Notes under the pieces: model-generated | Seen by the model: only the letters and a program-made list of their open reading frames with translations | Told to the model about the DNA's origin: nothing | Database searches by the model: none | Shown here: in pieces, positions 26,609 through 35,777 of the stretch | Layout of the letters: the number at the start of each line of letters is the position of its first letter | Position numbering within the stretch: the first letter of the stretch is position 1 | Assembly: GCA_046297095.1 (NCBI GenBank) | Contig: JBKCNS010000022.1 | Span: forward strand, 1 to 64,000 | Direction: 5' to 3' | DNA length: 64,000 nt | Source: JBBATK01 sp046297095 | GTDB lineage: Bacteria; Bacteroidota; Ignavibacteria; Kapaibacteriales; NICIL-2 | Translations under genes and position numbers: made by a program

Positions 26609-26613
26609 CACGT

Positions 26614-27465
26614 TTATCGTACCAGAGTGAGATACACATACATCATCGGCGCTGCAAAGAGCAAGCTATCGAAACGATCCAGCACGCCGCCGTGGCCGGG
26701 TATAAGCGCCGAGCTGTCTTTGATTGCGGCATCGCGCTTGAGCAACGATTCGGCAAAATCACCAATGGGGCCAATGATGCCGACAAGAATTCCCAACACA
26801 ATTGCATGTTCAACGGGAAAGGAGGGCAGCATAAAATGCGTGGATAATCCGAACGCAATTGGAGAAATCACAAGCCCGGCGATGCTTCCTTCCCATGATT
26901 TTTTAGGGCTGACGCGGGGAAAAATCTTATGACGACCAAAGGCAATGCCGGCGAAGTAAGCAGCGCTGTCGCCGCTCCACACGGTGATGCACATGCTCAG
27001 CAGCAAATATGCTTGCCACTGATCGTTCAGCTGCAAGGATGCGCCGAGCACCGAGTTTGGCGTGAGTGACATAAAGCGAACAAGAGTCATGCACGACATC
27101 AGCACGGTTACGTAGGCCAGTGAACTAAGCGATGCGGCAATATTCAAAAGAGGATGCGGAATGTTTCTCCAAAGCTCCGTGCTCAGAAGGAGAATACAAC
27201 TTGTCACTGCCACGGCGAAGGCATACGTGGTTCCCTGCAGGCAGTCGTATCCAACCACCAGTGGAATAATAAAAGCAGGCAGCAACGTGACCAACGAATG
27301 TGGCAGCGTTCCTTTGGTCTCGGCCAGTTGACAGTACTCACGCACACCAAGCGCGCTGAGCACTGATATAAAGATGATAAATGGCCAGCCGCCGCTCAGC
27401 ACCAACCACACAAACAGTGGAATGGCTACAACAGCAACAAGAACGCGAGTGACGAGATTACTCAT
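26614..27465 (-). CDS. cdsA: Phosphatidate cytidylyltransferase
   Basis: 283 residues from ATG 27465 (MSNLVTRVLVAVVAIPLF). The open frame continues to 27627, but the extra 54 residues are His/Asn/Thr-rich and cross a promoter element, so I exclude them. The chain is polytopic, with ISPKKSWEGSIAGL and the CDP-diglyceride signature DFAESLLKRDAAIKDSS followed by LIPGHGGVLDRFDSLLF near the end. It makes CDP-diacylglycerol from CTP and phosphatidic acid, the branch point for membrane phospholipids, at the inner membrane. Confidence 0.95.
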   Translation of the reverse strand: MSNLVTRVLVAVVAIPLFVWLVLSGGWPFIIFISVLSALGVREYCQLAETKGTLPHSLVTLLPAFIIPLVVGYDCLQGTTYAFAVAVTSCILLLSTELWRNIPHPLLNIAASLSSLAYVTVLMSCMTLVRFMSLTPNSVLGASLQLNDQWQAYLLLSMCITVWSGDSAAYFAGIAFGRHKIFPRVSPKKSWEGSIAGLVISPIAFGLSTHFMLPSFPVEHAIVLGILVGIIGPIGDFAESLLKRDAAIKDSSALIPGHGGVLDRFDSLLFAAPMMYVYLTLVR

Positions 27466-27477
27466 AGTGGAAGTCTG

Positions 27478-27502
27478 TGGTGATAGTTCATGGTGATAGT
27501 TT
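27478..27502. repeat. 13-bp tandem duplication in the cdsA leader
   Basis: TGGTGATAGTTCA followed by TGGTGATAGTTT lies just upstream of the cdsA start. Confidence 0.7.
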
Positions 27503-27591
27503 GCGGCAGCGTTGTGCTCTTTGTGATTGTTGTGGGTGATCTCTGTTTGGACTTGTGTTTCGACAGTCAGTGCTTGGCACAACTCTCGCCG

Positions 27592-27599
27592 CAAAGATA
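27592..27599 (-). promoter_or_regulatory. cdsA promoter -7 element
   Basis: TATCTTTG (then C) on the minus strand, 127 bp upstream of the cdsA ATG; its position supports the shorter cdsA start. Confidence 0.5.
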
Positions 27600-27648
27600 C
27601 TCGACCATGGAAAGATGTCCACGTCAATCATCACTGAGATTTGTCATG

Positions 27649-27656
27649 TATTTTTG
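27649..27656 (+). promoter_or_regulatory. Promoter -7 element of the CDF transporter gene
   Basis: TATTTTTG on the plus strand, 55 bp upstream of the ATG; divergent to the cdsA element. Confidence 0.45.
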
Positions 27657-27710
27657 AACGCATGAATTAGTTGAAGCACCGGTATTTTCCTGCGCACAAC
27701 GGAACAATCT

Positions 27711-28622
27711 ATGGCTACATCGTCGCGCAATTTCTTCGTATCAAAAAGTGAGCAACGGGCATTGAACGCCTCGCTGGGTGTTGGTGTGTGTATGCTTGGG
27801 CTGAAGTGGTATGCCTATGCTATCACCGGATCGGTGGCGATTTTTTCTGATGCGGTGGAATCGGTGGTGCATCAGTTTGCCGTGGCCTTTGCATGGTACT
27901 CACTGCGTGTTACCTACAGGCCGCCCGATGACGAGCACCATTACGGTCACGATAAGATTACCTATTTCTCTGCCGGGCTCGAAGGTGGATTGATCGTCGT
28001 TGCAGCCATTGTTATTATCTACGAAGCAGTAACAAAGTTGATTGTAGGTGTGACGCTGGAGCAATTGGGTATCGGTACCGCTCTCACGGCAACCGCAGGT
28101 GCTGTAAATGCATTCTTAGGATGGTTCTTGGTTCGCACCGGCAAGCGTGAGCGCTCGTTGATCGTGGAAGCAAACGGCCGACACATACTCACCGATGCAT
28201 GGACCAGCGTAGGCGCCGTGGCGGGGTTACTGTTAGCTTGGCAAACGGGATTTTACTTTATCGATCCCATGCTGGCATTACTGTTCGGTGGCAATATCAT
28301 TTTCGAAGGCGTGAAGCTGATGCGCAATTCGGCCGGTGGCCTTATGGACCGCACCAACGCTGAGTATGAGCAGGCAGGACGTGCCGCGCTGCAAAAGTAT
28401 TGCGACGATCATCACACCAGTTATCATCGCTTTCGTTTACGAGAAAGCGGTCAGCGTGTGTATGTAGATTTTCACATTGTGTTCGACGACGGTACCACCA
28501 TTGAAGATGCGCATCGTATGGCTACAGAGGCTGAGCAATGCGTGGTGGATGCTATTGATCATTCCGTAGAAGTGCTTAGCCACCTGGAAAGCACCAATGT
28601 GCCGGACGGCCACGCCGATTAA
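27711..28622 (+). CDS. Cation diffusion facilitator metal exporter
   Basis: 303 residues. Six membrane helices begin with VGVCMLGLKWYAYAITGSVAIFSDAVESVVHQF, whose Ser-Asp and His are the helix II metal site; HHYGHDKITYFSAGLEGG gives the loop His residues and HILTDAWTSVGAVAGLLLAW the helix V site (H-x-x-x-D). The cytoplasmic C-terminal domain (VDFHIVFDDGTTIEDAHRMA) is the metal-sensing ferredoxin-like fold. CDF proteins export Zn, Co, Fe or Mn from the cytoplasm by proton exchange; the HxxxD site suggests zinc-like selectivity but this is only an inference. Confidence 0.92.
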   Translation: MATSSRNFFVSKSEQRALNASLGVGVCMLGLKWYAYAITGSVAIFSDAVESVVHQFAVAFAWYSLRVTYRPPDDEHHYGHDKITYFSAGLEGGLIVVAAIVIIYEAVTKLIVGVTLEQLGIGTALTATAGAVNAFLGWFLVRTGKRERSLIVEANGRHILTDAWTSVGAVAGLLLAWQTGFYFIDPMLALLFGGNIIFEGVKLMRNSAGGLMDRTNAEYEQAGRAALQKYCDDHHTSYHRFRLRESGQRVYVDFHIVFDDGTTIEDAHRMATEAEQCVVDAIDHSVEVLSHLESTNVPDGHAD

Positions 28623-28625
28623 ACA

Positions 28626-28644
28626 TCGCTGCCGTTTGCAGCGA
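28626..28644. terminator. Possible weak terminator between convergent genes
   Basis: TCGCTGC and GCAGCGA form a 7-bp stem over a CGTTT loop in the 28-bp gap between the CDF gene and the YciO gene, but no strong T-run follows on either side. Confidence 0.35.
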
Positions 28645-28650
28645 AACATT

Positions 28651-29307
28651 CTATACCAACTGCTCAATCAATGACTCGGCCTCCTCGAATTGTGCGCCGC
28701 GGCGCACAATGGAGAAGGCCTTGGTTTGCATGTCGATGATCGTTGATCGTTCAAAGCCCAAACTTTCCTCGTGATTGGAAATGTCGTCGATGGCTACAAC
28801 CACGTCCACAAGCGACGACAAATCGTCCACACATTCTTGCCAGCTGTAGTATTCTTCGTTGTTGGAGTTCTTCGCGCTTACGGAAATCAACGGCTCATCC
28901 AGCGAGCGAAGTATCTCGCGTGCTATCATCGAGTCCGGTACGCGAATACCAACAGAGGTTCGCTTGGGATCGTGAGCATACGAGGGTACACTTTTCGTGG
29001 CCGGTAGAATAAACGTGTATGGTCCGGGAATGAGTTTTTTCATCACATGAAAGGCGCGATCGCTCACAATAGCATACTCGGCAATGTGGGCAAGTGAGTC
29101 GCAGAGAAAAGTCATGCTTTGTCGCGAGGGAAGTCCACGAATGGTGCGAATGCGATCAATACCGGTTTTGTTTCGAAGAGCACATCCCAGTGCCATCCCG
29201 GTATCAGTGGGATAGAGAATTACATCTCCGTGTCGAATGCGCTCGGCAATACGCGCCAGCACCGTGGCGTCCGGTGTACGAGCATGAAGGGTAAACAAAT
29301 GCGGCAT
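28651..29307 (-). CDS. yciO: YciO-type Sua5/YciO/YrdC family protein
   Basis: 218 residues. The YrdC nucleotide and RNA-binding fold is shown by VILYPTDTGMALGC, IDRIRTIRGLPSR, SMTFLCDSL, IPGPYTFILPATKSVP, KRTSVGIRVPDS and EPLISVSAKNS. The pattern RIR.LP, TF.LC.DL, PG.YTFIL.TK.VP and IG.RVP matches the YciO branch more closely than TsaC/Sua5. YrdC enzymes make threonylcarbamoyl-AMP for t6A37 of tRNA; the role of YciO is less settled but related. Convergent with the CDF gene. Confidence 0.85.
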   Translation of the reverse strand: MPHLFTLHARTPDATVLARIAERIRHGDVILYPTDTGMALGCALRNKTGIDRIRTIRGLPSRQSMTFLCDSLAHIAEYAIVSDRAFHVMKKLIPGPYTFILPATKSVPSYAHDPKRTSVGIRVPDSMIAREILRSLDEPLISVSAKNSNNEEYYSWQECVDDLSSLVDVVVAIDDISNHEESLGFERSTIIDMQTKAFSIVRRGAQFEEAESLIEQLV

Positions 29308-29392
29308 ACGGCAGTATGTGTAGTAAGTAAGGGGTGCGGGGTGATTTCTATGGCGCGCTCACATGCGCCTTGCAACTATTCGTGGCCTGCAC

Positions 29393-30646
29393 TTACGAGG
29401 TGGCAGCAGTTACTTCTTCGTCTGTTATGGGAAGAACCATGGATATGGTTGTTCCTCTGCCTAAGCCCTCGCTGTAGGCAGATACACCGCCGCCATGAAA
29501 CTCCACGATTCGTTTTACGATGAACAATCCTAATCCTGTGCTGCTCTCTCCGCCTGTGGGTTTGGCAGAGAGACGTGCAAACTCGCGGAAGGCGTTGTTG
29601 ATATCCTCGGGAGTCATTCCCTGACCGGTATCCTGTACCTCGATGGTGAGATAGCGCTCGTCTCGGAATGCTCGCAGGGTAATTGCACCTTTATCGGAGG
29701 TGAACTTTATGGAATTGCTAATCAGATTGTCTAATGCTTTGCGCAACTGAATCTCGTCGCCCACCAATGTGATGTCCGTCATCGGAATATCAACATTGAT
29801 CCAAATTCCTTTTTGCTCGGCTATAGGCGTAAATGAACGCGCACAAGCGCGGAGCAAGGTTGCAATGTCGATTACATCCTTGCGCATGCGCAGGTCAGCT
29901 CTGCTAAGGATAGCTATAGAGAGCATGTCCTCCACAAGGGCACGCATCAATCCGGATGATCTTTTTGCAAGGCCTACAAGCTCCTGCACGTCGGGATTAC
30001 TCTCGCCGATTTTATCCAACTCCACAAGAACCGAATCCAAATTGTCCAGGGGATTCTGAAGATCGTGAACAGACAGACGAATCACCCGCTCACGAGACGA
30101 TTGCAACTCCTGAAGAGCTTCGTTGGCTCGGGACAACTCCGACGAGCGCAGCGCCACAAGTCTCTCCAAGTGTAAGTTATGTTCCTGCAACCGATGAAGG
30201 AGGCTTTCGTGCGTGTATCGCAACTGAATGTGATCACTCACGCGATCAATCATAATTCGCAGTTGCAATAAGTCCAGAGGTTTGGTAAGGTAATACGAAA
30301 TGCCGGCTTCGTTGATCGCGTTAATAATAGACATCGCTCCGGTATATCCGGTCATGAGAATACGCTCACATTCGGGGCGAATACTCTTGAACTCGGTCAA
30401 CAAATCCGCTCCGCTTTCGTTTTCAAGCCGCAGATCGCAGATAACAATGTCGAAATCGATGGTGGAGAACAACTGACGTGCCCGAAGCCCCGTAGTACAA
30501 CAGGTAATCTCGTGTAAATCCTCAAAGAACAGCGAAATGGCATCGAGCATGGCTTGCTCGTCGTCCACGACTAAAATGCGCAGTCTGGGCAATACAGCCG
30601 AGACACGCACTTCGGGGTCGCTGATGATATGAGAGTTTAGAGCCAA
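29393..30646 (-). CDS. Soluble receiver-histidine kinase hybrid
   Basis: 417 residues with no membrane segment. Receiver domain at 22-140 with DD28-29, phosphoacceptor Asp71 (VICDLRLENESGAD), Thr near 99 and Lys in YLTKPLDLLQLR. A coiled-coil linker (about 145-190, HRLQEHNLHLERLVALRSSELSRANEAL) leads to the HisKA dimer helix with His194 (RLSVHDLQNPLDNL) and a HATPase domain (ALDNLISNSIKF, DTGQGMTPEDI, STGLGLFIVKRI). The order REC then kinase means that it probably receives phosphate or a signal from another protein and passes it on. No target regulator is adjacent. It is divergent from the LysE gene. Confidence 0.92.
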   Translation of the reverse strand: MALNSHIISDPEVRVSAVLPRLRILVVDDEQAMLDAISLFFEDLHEITCCTTGLRARQLFSTIDFDIVICDLRLENESGADLLTEFKSIRPECERILMTGYTGAMSIINAINEAGISYYLTKPLDLLQLRIMIDRVSDHIQLRYTHESLLHRLQEHNLHLERLVALRSSELSRANEALQELQSSRERVIRLSVHDLQNPLDNLDSVLVELDKIGESNPDVQELVGLAKRSSGLMRALVEDMLSIAILSRADLRMRKDVIDIATLLRACARSFTPIAEQKGIWINVDIPMTDITLVGDEIQLRKALDNLISNSIKFTSDKGAITLRAFRDERYLTIEVQDTGQGMTPEDINNAFREFARLSAKPTGGESSTGLGLFIVKRIVEFHGGGVSAYSEGLGRGTTISMVLPITDEEVTAATS

Positions 30647-30823
30647 GACGAAAGGGTTTTTACAATAATCCTACGAATACAGCCATCACGGGGCCGATAC
30701 CGCATACGCCGTTAAGATACGAAATTCGCGGCGAACAAATGCCGGGCCGTGGTTCTGCCTGCTGCACTATCTTGAGTTCAGAATCACAAAAACACAGGAC
30801 TCGTAGAACAGTCTTTATTCCGA

Positions 30824-31492
30824 ATGAACGAATTATTCTCCTTATTTATAGGCGGTTGTTGCGGATTTGTACTGACCATTCCACCGGGCCCGGTTGCATC
30901 GTACACGCTGGAAACCACGTTGCGCGTAGGGTATCGTGCGGGAAGAAGGGTGGCGTTGGGCGTTGCAATAGTGGATACGGTGTTTTGTCTGGGAGTGCTG
31001 TTTGCATCGTCGGCAATTATTCAATGGGGAATTGATCTGGCGGAGCAGCATAGCCAAGTGGCACTCGTGACGAAGTATACGATTGTGGTGGGAATTCTGG
31101 CCGCAGGAGTGTTTCAAATGATTCGTCCTTCCAATGTCACGGCAGTCTCGCCGGTTCATCTGGAAACGCATGTATCCGGTTCAAAGCCCATTCTTGTGGG
31201 AGCGGCAACTGCACTGAGTAATGCTTTTAATCCAACGTTTCTTCCTTCACTCACGGCCATCATAACATCGATTTCGGCTGCCGTTCCGGGAATAGCTGTT
31301 TCGGGAGCGGACAGGTTGCTGTTCGCGGGCGGCTTCGGCGCAGGTACCTACTTGTGGCTACACGCGGTCACAAATGTGGTACGTAAACACCACGGTGCAC
31401 TTTCTCCAACCCTAATGAAACTGATTCGGCGCATCGGCGGGTTCATCTTCGCCTTGTTTGCTCTGTGGATTTTGTGGAAAATGTCTGCATAG
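30824..31492 (+). CDS. LysE-family translocator
   Basis: 222 residues with six hydrophobic helices. The N-terminus LFIGGCCGFVLTIPPGPVASYTLETTLRVGYRAG is the LysE/RhtB signature (G-x-x-x-x-x-x-P-G-P), followed by LGVAIVDTVFCLGVLF and GAATALSNAFNPTFLPSLTA. Such proteins export amino acids such as lysine, threonine or homoserine lactone, or other small solutes. The substrate is not deducible. It has no regulator gene next to it. Confidence 0.87.
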   Translation: MNELFSLFIGGCCGFVLTIPPGPVASYTLETTLRVGYRAGRRVALGVAIVDTVFCLGVLFASSAIIQWGIDLAEQHSQVALVTKYTIVVGILAAGVFQMIRPSNVTAVSPVHLETHVSGSKPILVGAATALSNAFNPTFLPSLTAIITSISAAVPGIAVSGADRLLFAGGFGAGTYLWLHAVTNVVRKHHGALSPTLMKLIRRIGGFIFALFALWILWKMSA

Positions 31493-31577
31493 ACACATAG
31501 TACGAACACAGTCCTTGCTTCGTATGTTCGTTCGGTGTTTTTAACCACATTCACGCTGCGGTACAGCAGGTAGCTTC

Positions 31578-32315
31578 ATGGATTCCGTAATTGTTCTGGA
31601 TATCGAAACTTCACCCATGCCGTGGGACACATTCGACGACGTGCAGCATGAATATTTGCTGCGCGGCGCGCAAAGCGATGAAGACAAAGAGCGTAAACGT
31701 TCAGAGATGGCTCTTGCTCCGTTCACCGGCATGATTGTGTGTGTTGGTTTCATACACTTACGTCGCAATGAGCAGGGTGTGTTCGACGTAGTGAAAAAAG
31801 TATGCTTAATGCGCGACGCCGATAATGCCGAAGAAATTGTGAAGGAAGATACTGCGGACATCGTCGTGGTGCGTACGTCTGAAGCCCGCATGCTGCAACA
31901 CTTCTGGACATATCTACAGCAGCAGCAGGAGCAATCGCGGTTACATTTTGTTACCTTCAACGGCCGAGGATTCGACATGCCGTTTCTCATGCTTCGCTCG
32001 GCTGCTCTTCGTGTGAGGCCATCGGTGAATCTTATGAGCGGCACGCGTTTCAACTATCGTGATAATCACACCGATCTGCTGGACGAACTTACCTTTTTTG
32101 CACCGCAGCAGAACGGCGCCACGCGGCGATTCAATCTGGATTTTTATACCAAGACGTTTGGCATATCATCGCCCAAAAGCGAAGGCGTGGACGGCAGTAA
32201 AGTGGCTAAGATGTACGAAGCCCGAGAGTACGTTGCCATCGCGGAATACTGTATGCGCGACATCGAAGCAACGTGGGAGCTGTATCGCTTTTGGCGTGAG
32301 TTGTTGAAGTACTAG
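31578..32315 (+). CDS. PolB-like 3'-5' exonuclease
   Basis: 245 residues. The DEDD exonuclease pattern is present: VIVLDIETSPMPW (Asp, Glu), FVTFNGRGFDMPFLMLR (Asp), and the YCMRDIEATWELYRFW motif (Y-x-x-x-D) near the C-terminus. LLDELTFF and KTFGISSPKSEGVDGSKVAKMY are also typical of the stand-alone predicted exonuclease related to the PolB proofreading domain (PF10108). The likely role is DNA repair or RNA/DNA trimming; no neighbour narrows it. Confidence 0.86.
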   Translation: MDSVIVLDIETSPMPWDTFDDVQHEYLLRGAQSDEDKERKRSEMALAPFTGMIVCVGFIHLRRNEQGVFDVVKKVCLMRDADNAEEIVKEDTADIVVVRTSEARMLQHFWTYLQQQQEQSRLHFVTFNGRGFDMPFLMLRSAALRVRPSVNLMSGTRFNYRDNHTDLLDELTFFAPQQNGATRRFNLDFYTKTFGISSPKSEGVDGSKVAKMYEAREYVAIAEYCMRDIEATWELYRFWRELLKY

Positions 32316-32343
32316 TGCATGAACAGCTCTGCATGCGCTGTGC

Positions 32344-33258
32344 TTATTGTGCAATGAGCTTAGCGCGGCGCTCGCTTCGCAGTTCGTATAGATACTCGGC
32401 AACTTCAGCGGAGACAAGAATGATAAGAGCCGAGTAGTACATCCATAGAGCGGCGGCCACGAGCACGCTGAACGTACCGTAAAATCTTCCGAAGGTAGAG
32501 ATGTGATTAAGGTAGTATGTAAACACCGCACGCGCTGCTTCCCATAGCAGTGAGCTGGTTGCCGATGCCAACAAAATGATAAACAGCGGTTGTGGTTTGT
32601 TCGGCACAAAACGCAGAATCACGGCAAAGAAGAAAAACGCGGTAACAGACGAAATCACAAAGGCCACAAAGCTGGACATGCTCAATGGACCCAGCGATGG
32701 CGATAGTCCCACCACCCCGGAACTGAACAAGGATACCAGCGGCGTGAAAAATGTGGAAAGTAAAATCACCAAGCCGATCAAGATGGTGAATCCAAGGTCT
32801 TTGATTTTGTACACCAGAAAAAACTTCGGTGTTGGAATACTAAAAATGGCATTGAGGCCGGTGCGCAGGGAACTAAACAAAGCCGACGAGGTCCAAATGA
32901 GAATCACTAAGCCCACAAAACCGGCAGTGCTGCTGGAGTTTCGTATGGATTGAATCTCTTCCAACACCGAAGCCACCAGGTTACGCGTGCTCTCGGTGGC
33001 AGGTAATGTATCGTACAAGGTCTTTTGAATGATCGCTGTAACAACCACGATATCCACAAACCGACCCGCAACGTACACACCCACCAGAAGCAGCGGGAAT
33101 ACACACAATGCCACATTAAAGGAGATACCTGCTGCCAGCAGAAAGATGTGCAAGCGCTCGAATCTCTCGCTAAGAACTTCCGCATGATGCCATAGAGCTC
33201 GGGCCAAGTCGATAGCCGCGCTGAACGGATTATAGGATGAAGATGATTCTTTGCGCAT
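32344..33258 (-). CDS. YihY/BrkB-family inner-membrane protein
   Basis: 304 residues. About six membrane helices, with LLAAGISFNVALCVFPLLLVGVYVAG at the start (the A-x-S-F-x-x-x-x-x-x-P-L pattern), TAGFVGLVILIWTSSALFSSLRTGLNAIF in the middle and YYLNHISTFGRFYGTFSVLVAAALWMYYSALIILVSAEV at the end. These match the YihY/BrkB family, once misnamed RNase BN. Function is not established; transport and envelope roles are proposed. It lies head to head with the glycosyltransferase gene. Confidence 0.9.
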   Translation of the reverse strand: MRKESSSSYNPFSAAIDLARALWHHAEVLSERFERLHIFLLAAGISFNVALCVFPLLLVGVYVAGRFVDIVVVTAIIQKTLYDTLPATESTRNLVASVLEEIQSIRNSSSTAGFVGLVILIWTSSALFSSLRTGLNAIFSIPTPKFFLVYKIKDLGFTILIGLVILLSTFFTPLVSLFSSGVVGLSPSLGPLSMSSFVAFVISSVTAFFFFAVILRFVPNKPQPLFIILLASATSSLLWEAARAVFTYYLNHISTFGRFYGTFSVLVAAALWMYYSALIILVSAEVAEYLYELRSERRAKLIAQ

Positions 33259-33341
33259 AAAACAATGGAAACATGCAGTGCCGTATGGCGCTCGCGTGTT
33301 GGTCGTGGTGTAGATTTGTTACAAAAGTATCGAAGCACATC

Positions 33342-34472
33342 GTGCCTGCACCCTTCAAAAAAATTCTCGTCTTATCCGTCTCGGCCGGAGCCGGTCATGT
33401 GCGCGCCGCCGAGGCTTTGGTGGAGCAGTTCTCTGCGCAACGCCTTGCCACCGAAATCGTCCATCTGGATATTCTTAAATACACTTCCAAAGCGATGCGA
33501 ACGCTGTACAGCAAAGCGTATTTCGATGTTGCCAAAGCTGCTCCGGAGTTGTTGGGATGGATATACGACTATTTGGATAAGCCGTGGAAGAATGAGAATC
33601 GCATTCGAGCACTCGAGAGAGTGAATATCTCGTTACTCGTCAAAGTGTTGGAGAACATTCAGCCCGATGTGGTGGTAAGTACACACTTTTTGCCTGCCGA
33701 TATTATCACCTATTTACGGCGCAAAAAGAAATACTCCTGCAAGCAAGCGGTGGTGCTTACCGATTACGATGCTCACGCGCTATGGTTGAACCGCGATGTA
33801 GACTTGTATTGCGCAGCTTGTGAGGAAGAACGTGCCTACTTGCTGGCGCTCGGCATGCCTGCAGAGCGCGTGGTGACCACCGGCATTCCTATCCATCCGG
33901 TGTTCTCCGAGAGCAAGGATTCGCGTGCCATGCGGATGAAGCACGGCTTGGCTATCGATCAACCGGTGGTGCTGGTATCGGCCGGTGGATTTGGTGTAAC
34001 GAATATCGAGCACATCGTGGAGGCGCTCACGAAGGTCAAGCAACGCATCGCGATTGTGGCTTTATGCGGCTCCAATACGCGTGCTGCCGATGTGCTGAAA
34101 AAAAAGTATACCGGCACGGAACATCATTCGGTGCATGTGGTGGGGTACACCACAGAAATGGATGAGTACATGAGTGCAGCCGACATTATGATTGGAAAGC
34201 CGGGAGGTTTAACCAGCAGTGAAGTGCTTGCCAAACAACTTCCACTTATTATCGTGAATCCTTTGCCTGGGCAGGAAGAACGTAACGCTGATTATTTGCT
34301 CGAGCAAGGCGCTGCATGGAAATGCAACAATATCCCCACGCTTCCCTACAAAGTGGAGCTTTTGCTGAGCTCGGAGTCGTCACGAACTGCCATGAAGAAT
34401 GCCGCTGCGTCCATTGCAAGGCCACGGGCTGCCGGCTCTGTGGCCGATGCAGTACAGAAAATGTTCGGCTGA
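33342..34472 (+). CDS. MurG/MGDG synthase-like glycosyltransferase
   Basis: 376 residues from GTG 33342; an ATG at 33273 would add 23 Cys/Trp-rich residues unlike the family. The fold is the two-domain GT-B type: FKKILVLSVSAGAGHVRAAEAL is the MGDG-synthase N-domain, DVVVSTHFLPAD and VVLTDYDAHALW follow, then VLVSAGGFGVTNIEHIVEAL and the donor site ADIMIGKPGGLTSSEVLA with LPLIIVNPLPGQEERNADYL. Family members add sugar to diacylglycerol (glycolipid synthesis) or to lipid II. With cdsA nearby in the window, a glycolipid role is plausible but unproven. Confidence 0.87.
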   Translation: MPAPFKKILVLSVSAGAGHVRAAEALVEQFSAQRLATEIVHLDILKYTSKAMRTLYSKAYFDVAKAAPELLGWIYDYLDKPWKNENRIRALERVNISLLVKVLENIQPDVVVSTHFLPADIITYLRRKKKYSCKQAVVLTDYDAHALWLNRDVDLYCAACEEERAYLLALGMPAERVVTTGIPIHPVFSESKDSRAMRMKHGLAIDQPVVLVSAGGFGVTNIEHIVEALTKVKQRIAIVALCGSNTRAADVLKKKYTGTEHHSVHVVGYTTEMDEYMSAADIMIGKPGGLTSSEVLAKQLPLIIVNPLPGQEERNADYLLEQGAAWKCNNIPTLPYKVELLLSSESSRTAMKNAAASIARPRAAGSVADAVQKMFG

Positions 34473-34662
34473 ATGTGTAGGGAATCGCTCAATTGAACGT
34501 TCGGTACATCGTGCCGCTGAATGGTCGTAAACGTTGATTGGCGCGCAGAGCGGAGCGCGGGGCAGCAGTCCACCCAAGTAAACCGAATAAACCTTTGTAT
34601 TTTGCGCAGCTATTCGCGCAGAGTAGTATGTTTTTATTCACCTCGGGTTGGATTCCAAAGCC

Positions 34663-35691
34663 ATGAAAATTGGTACCGTAGAAGTAGAGCGCGGAGTATT
34701 ACTCGCCCCTATGGAAGATGTCAGCGATCTTCCGTTTAGAGTGATATGCCGCCGCCTTGGTGCCGATATCGTGTACACGGAGTTTATCTCGAGCGAAGGA
34801 TTGGTACGTGATGCGCGTCGCTCGCTTCAGAAGTTGGATTTGGACCCTGATGAACATCCGGTGGCCATCCAGATTTTTGGCGGCAACATTGATGTAATGG
34901 TGGAAGCGGCTCGTATCACCGAGCAGTCGAAGCCGGAGTTTATCGACATCAATTTTGGATGCTGGGTAAAAAATGTGGTGGCAAGAAACGCCGGTGCCGC
35001 ATTGCTTCGCGAGCCGCAGACCATGGCAAAGATGACCAAAGCCGTTGTGGATGCCGTTGGGTTGCCGGTTACCGTGAAGACGCGCCTGGGATGGGATCCA
35101 AGCTCTATTGTTATCGTGGACGTAGCAAAGATGATGCAGGACGCAGGAGCCGCAGCGATAACGGTACATTGCCGCACTCGAGACATGGGTCACAGCGGTT
35201 CGGCCGATTGGAGCTGGATTCCCAAAATCAAGCAGGCGGTTTCCATTCCCGTGATCTTGAACGGAGATGTTGTAACTCCCCGGGATGCGGAGAGAGCGTT
35301 TGCGGAAACAGGTTGCGATGCAGTAATGATCGGACGTGCAGCCATTACCAATCCGTTTATCTTCAGAGAAACTCAAGAGTATTTACGTACAGGCGTTCAA
35401 CCGGAGCCGGCAACGGTGGAAGAACGCGTGGACATTTGTTTGGAACAATTGCGTCGATCCATTGCCCGTAGCGGTAATGAGCGCCGCTCAAGTATAGAAT
35501 TTCGAAAATTTTTTTCCGGCTATCTCAAAGGGTTGCCCATGGCGTCGTCGGTACGTCGTGATCTTGTGCACACGGAGTCGTATTCACAAATCGAAGATCG
35601 TCTTCGAGAGTATGTGGAATTCCTCCGTTCACATGACGACGTATCCGTTCACTCCGTGGAAGCCCACACGGTGAGTTCCGGCGCTGCATAA
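34663..35691 (+). CDS. dusB: tRNA-dihydrouridine synthase
   Basis: 342 residues from ATG 34663; a TTG at 34648 is an alternative. The TIM barrel begins VLLAPMEDVSDLPFRVIC. The catalytic Cys lies in DINFGCWVKNVVARNAGAALL; the residue after Cys is Trp where most Dus proteins have Pro. FMN-contact motifs follow: PVTVKTRLGWD, ITVHCRTRDMGHSG, PVILNGDVVTPRDAERA, CDAVMIGRAAITNPFIF. It reduces uridine to dihydrouridine in tRNA. It precedes tilS by 86 bp on the same strand, so a tRNA-modification run is possible. Confidence 0.93.
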   Translation: MKIGTVEVERGVLLAPMEDVSDLPFRVICRRLGADIVYTEFISSEGLVRDARRSLQKLDLDPDEHPVAIQIFGGNIDVMVEAARITEQSKPEFIDINFGCWVKNVVARNAGAALLREPQTMAKMTKAVVDAVGLPVTVKTRLGWDPSSIVIVDVAKMMQDAGAAAITVHCRTRDMGHSGSADWSWIPKIKQAVSIPVILNGDVVTPRDAERAFAETGCDAVMIGRAAITNPFIFRETQEYLRTGVQPEPATVEERVDICLEQLRRSIARSGNERRSSIEFRKFFSGYLKGLPMASSVRRDLVHTESYSQIEDRLREYVEFLRSHDDVSVHSVEAHTVSSGAA

Positions 35692-35777
35692 AGGATGCAG
35701 TCGTCTCTTGATGGTGCCCATGGCAGCAAAAATTTTTTGCGTGCGTGGGTGTGCCGCAAGCAGACAACATTTGAATT

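Noticed and set aside
27466..27627. 54-residue N-terminal extension of CdsA
   Set aside because: It spans the -7 element at 27592 and a 13-bp repeat, and the family start is at 27465.
31505..31545. Inverted repeat ACGAACA ... TGTTCGT after the LysE gene as a terminator
   Set aside because: Only a 7-bp stem with a long loop and a weak T-run; support is too thin.
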